Shown: positions 7,023-8,139 of the stretch, piece after piece
Position numbering within the stretch: the stretch's first letter is position 1
How the letters are laid out: the number at the start of each line of letters is the position of its first letter
Assembly: GCA_934486635.1 (NCBI GenBank)
Contig: CAKSPZ010000009.1
Span: 1 to 8,139 of the forward strand
DNA from: an uncultured Eubacteriales bacterium
GTDB taxonomy: Bacteria; Bacillota; Clostridia; Oscillospirales; Acutalibacteraceae
Direction of reading: 5' to 3'
Length of the DNA stretch: 8,139 nt
Translations under genes and position numbers: made by a program
Notes under the pieces: model-generated
Databases searched by the model: none
Told to the model about the DNA's origin: nothing
The model's input: only the letters and a program-made list of their open reading frames with translations

Positions 7023-8139
7023 TTAAGTCGTTACCACAGAGAAACTAAAAGTAACTCCACCTGGTACTTCATAATCACCTAAATCCACTACTGTATTCTC
7101 TGAAGGTTTATTAAGTTTCCAGTATAACTTTTTATTAAAAACGTCATTATCATATTCTTCTCGTGTCATTCTTAAAACTTCATAAGTTCCACTAGTTGGA
7201 TACTCAACAATATTATCCGTCGATAACCCAAATCCTACCTTCAAATATTTTGTACTATCATAACTATCCCCTATTTTTTGTTTCATAATTATTCCACCTT
7301 GTGGTACTATGACATCCATTTTTATTTTTTCATTTGATAACATAGTAGTGTAACTGAGATTAACATCAAAATCTCCACTCATTACTTCGTTTGCTCCTGA
7401 AATACTTTCCGGAATAGTTATAGTATACCTAAGCGGCAACCCTATTTTTACTTCTGCAGACGTCGTTCCTAAATTTAATTTTACTAAACGATGTGTTACG
7501 TCTGATTGTACACTAAACTTATTGGCATCAGCTTCCGTCATAGCGTACGTACCATCACTTTTAGCGACTGTCCATCCACGAGTTACTACAATTTCTGCCA
7601 CACTAAAATTAATGTTACTACCATCCGTTAATGCACCTGTAACAATGGAATTTACTGTATTTGCAGAAACCTCAACCTGTCCGTCAATTTTAACCAGATT
7701 AGACCAATTAACAGTACCATTATTCAATTTAACGCATGGCATACTGGTATCATTGGTCAAAACTTGTACTCCATTCATGTTTAGCGTTCCAACATTATTA
7801 TAAATGTTAGATGTAGCGCTATTTATATTATAACTTATGCTAGTTCCATCTGTAACAGTTGTCGTCCCTGCCATAACATATAAGCCGCCACCAGAGCCTG
7901 CACTACCTGTCGCAGTATTCCCGGTACCTTCGCCTCCTACTGTTACTCCACTCAAATTTGTAGTTCCACTAGAATATATACCTCCTCCATATCTGGTTGC
8001 AGTATTTGACGATATGTGGCCTCCTGTCATCGTAAAGGTACCATTTCCACTTCCAGCAACACATACGCCTCCACCATATTGGATGGAGCTATTGTAAGTT
8101 ATTTTAGTGTCATCTGTAACAGTTGTCGTCCCTTTATCA
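7023..8139 (-). CDS. Large surface or secreted protein with glycine-rich beta-helix repeats, C-terminal part
   Basis: The frame is open to the right edge, so the 5' end is missing; 371 residues are visible, ending at TAA. The ATG at 8030 is an internal Met, since the 36 codons before it continue the same repeat pattern. The first 110 or so visible residues are rich in Gly, Thr, Ser and Asn, with GGG-(V/I/L)-(C/Y) motifs at 22, 51 and 83 and SNTAT/GNTAT turns. These are typical of right-handed parallel beta-helix proteins and resemble Pmp-like repeats. Two copies of GTTTVTD(D/G)T lie 88 residues apart. The last 170 residues look like a beta-rich domain starting near LPLRYTITIPESI and ending GDYEVPGGVTFSFSVVTT. 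No LPXTG, choline-binding, SLH or other C-terminal anchor is seen. It is probably an extracellular adhesin-like protein; localisation and role are inference, as no signal peptide is in view. Confidence 0.85.
   Translation of the reverse strand, partial: DKGTTTVTDDTKITYNSSIQYGGGVCVAGSGNGTFTMTGGHISSNTATRYGGGIYSSGTTNLSGVTVGGEGTGNTATGSAGSGGGLYVMAGTTTVTDGTSISYNINSATSNIYNNVGTLNMNGVQVLTNDTSMPCVKLNNGTVNWSNLVKIDGQVEVSANTVNSIVTGALTDGSNINFSVAEIVVTRGWTVAKSDGTYAMTEADANKFSVQSDVTHRLVKLNLGTTSAEVKIGLPLRYTITIPESISGANEVMSGDFDVNLSYTTMLSNEKIKMDVIVPQGGIIMKQKIGDSYDSTKYLKVGFGLSTDNIVEYPTSGTYEVLRMTREEYDNDVFNKKLYWKLNKPSENTVVDLGDYEVPGGVTFSFSVVTT
7847..7869. repeat. 23-bp direct repeat, copy 1, inside the beta-helix gene
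   Basis: This 23-bp stretch (CATCTGTAACAGTTGTCG then TCCCT on the plus strand) is identical to 8111-8133. The copies are 264 bp apart, exactly 88 codons, so they are in frame and encode the same GTTTVTD segment of two beta-helix repeat units. The match ends sharply at both sides. Confidence 0.9.
8111..8133. repeat. 23-bp direct repeat, copy 2, inside the beta-helix gene
   Basis: This is the second perfect copy of the repeat at 7847-7869, six bases from the right edge. Further copies may exist in the unseen upstream part of the gene. Confidence 0.9.

Noticed and set aside
7837..8097. Plus-strand open frames of 93 and 86 codons at 7522-7803 and 7837-8097
   Set aside because: They are antisense to the beta-helix gene; the Pro/Val-rich product is what Gly/Thr codons give on the opposite strand, and no ribosome binding site or family is evident.

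Overview
This is an AT-rich window whose genes all lie on the minus strand, so transcription runs from high to low coordinates. The low GC of most of it, the strong GGAG/GGAGG ribosome binding sites, the intrinsic terminators with T-tracts and the gene content suggest a low-GC Bacillota, most likely a Clostridia member. That family-level content is a short class I phosphomannose isomerase, a small DUF6483-like protein and a clostridial-looking ParE/ParC pair. Genus and species cannot be read from the window.

Layout in transcription order: (1) 8139-7023 is the 3' part of a large, probably surface-exposed protein with glycine-rich beta-helix repeats. Its 5' end lies outside the window, and it ends at an intrinsic terminator (6948-6992). 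(2) A consensus-like promoter (TTGAAA-17-TATAAT) drives a two-gene unit: a family 8 glycosyltransferase with an N-terminal signal/anchor segment (6882-5926), then mannose-6-phosphate isomerase (5908-4955). A terminator lies at 4876-4907. (3) A second promoter (TTGACA-18-TAGGAT) precedes a three-gene unit: topoisomerase IV subunit B (4742-2760), subunit A (2721-487) and a 121-residue helical DUF6483-like protein (469-104). This unit ends at a strong GC-rich hairpin (55-93). (4) The first seven codons of a further minus-strand gene, with a good ribosome binding site, run off the left edge (22-1).

The topoisomerase subunits would form one A2B2 enzyme that decatenates and relaxes DNA; the role of the small co-transcribed protein is unknown. 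ManA interconverts fructose-6-P and mannose-6-P and feeds sugar-nucleotide supply. Its coupling to a glycosyltransferase suggests a small cell-surface glycan function, and a likely surface protein lies just upstream. Several longest-possible ORF starts are too long; better starts were chosen from ribosome binding sites. I see no CRISPR array, insertion sequence, tRNA or rRNA, and no clear evidence of an undescribed system. The most unusual items are the apparently exported GT8 enzyme, the repeat-bearing surface protein, and the small protein tied to topoisomerase IV.
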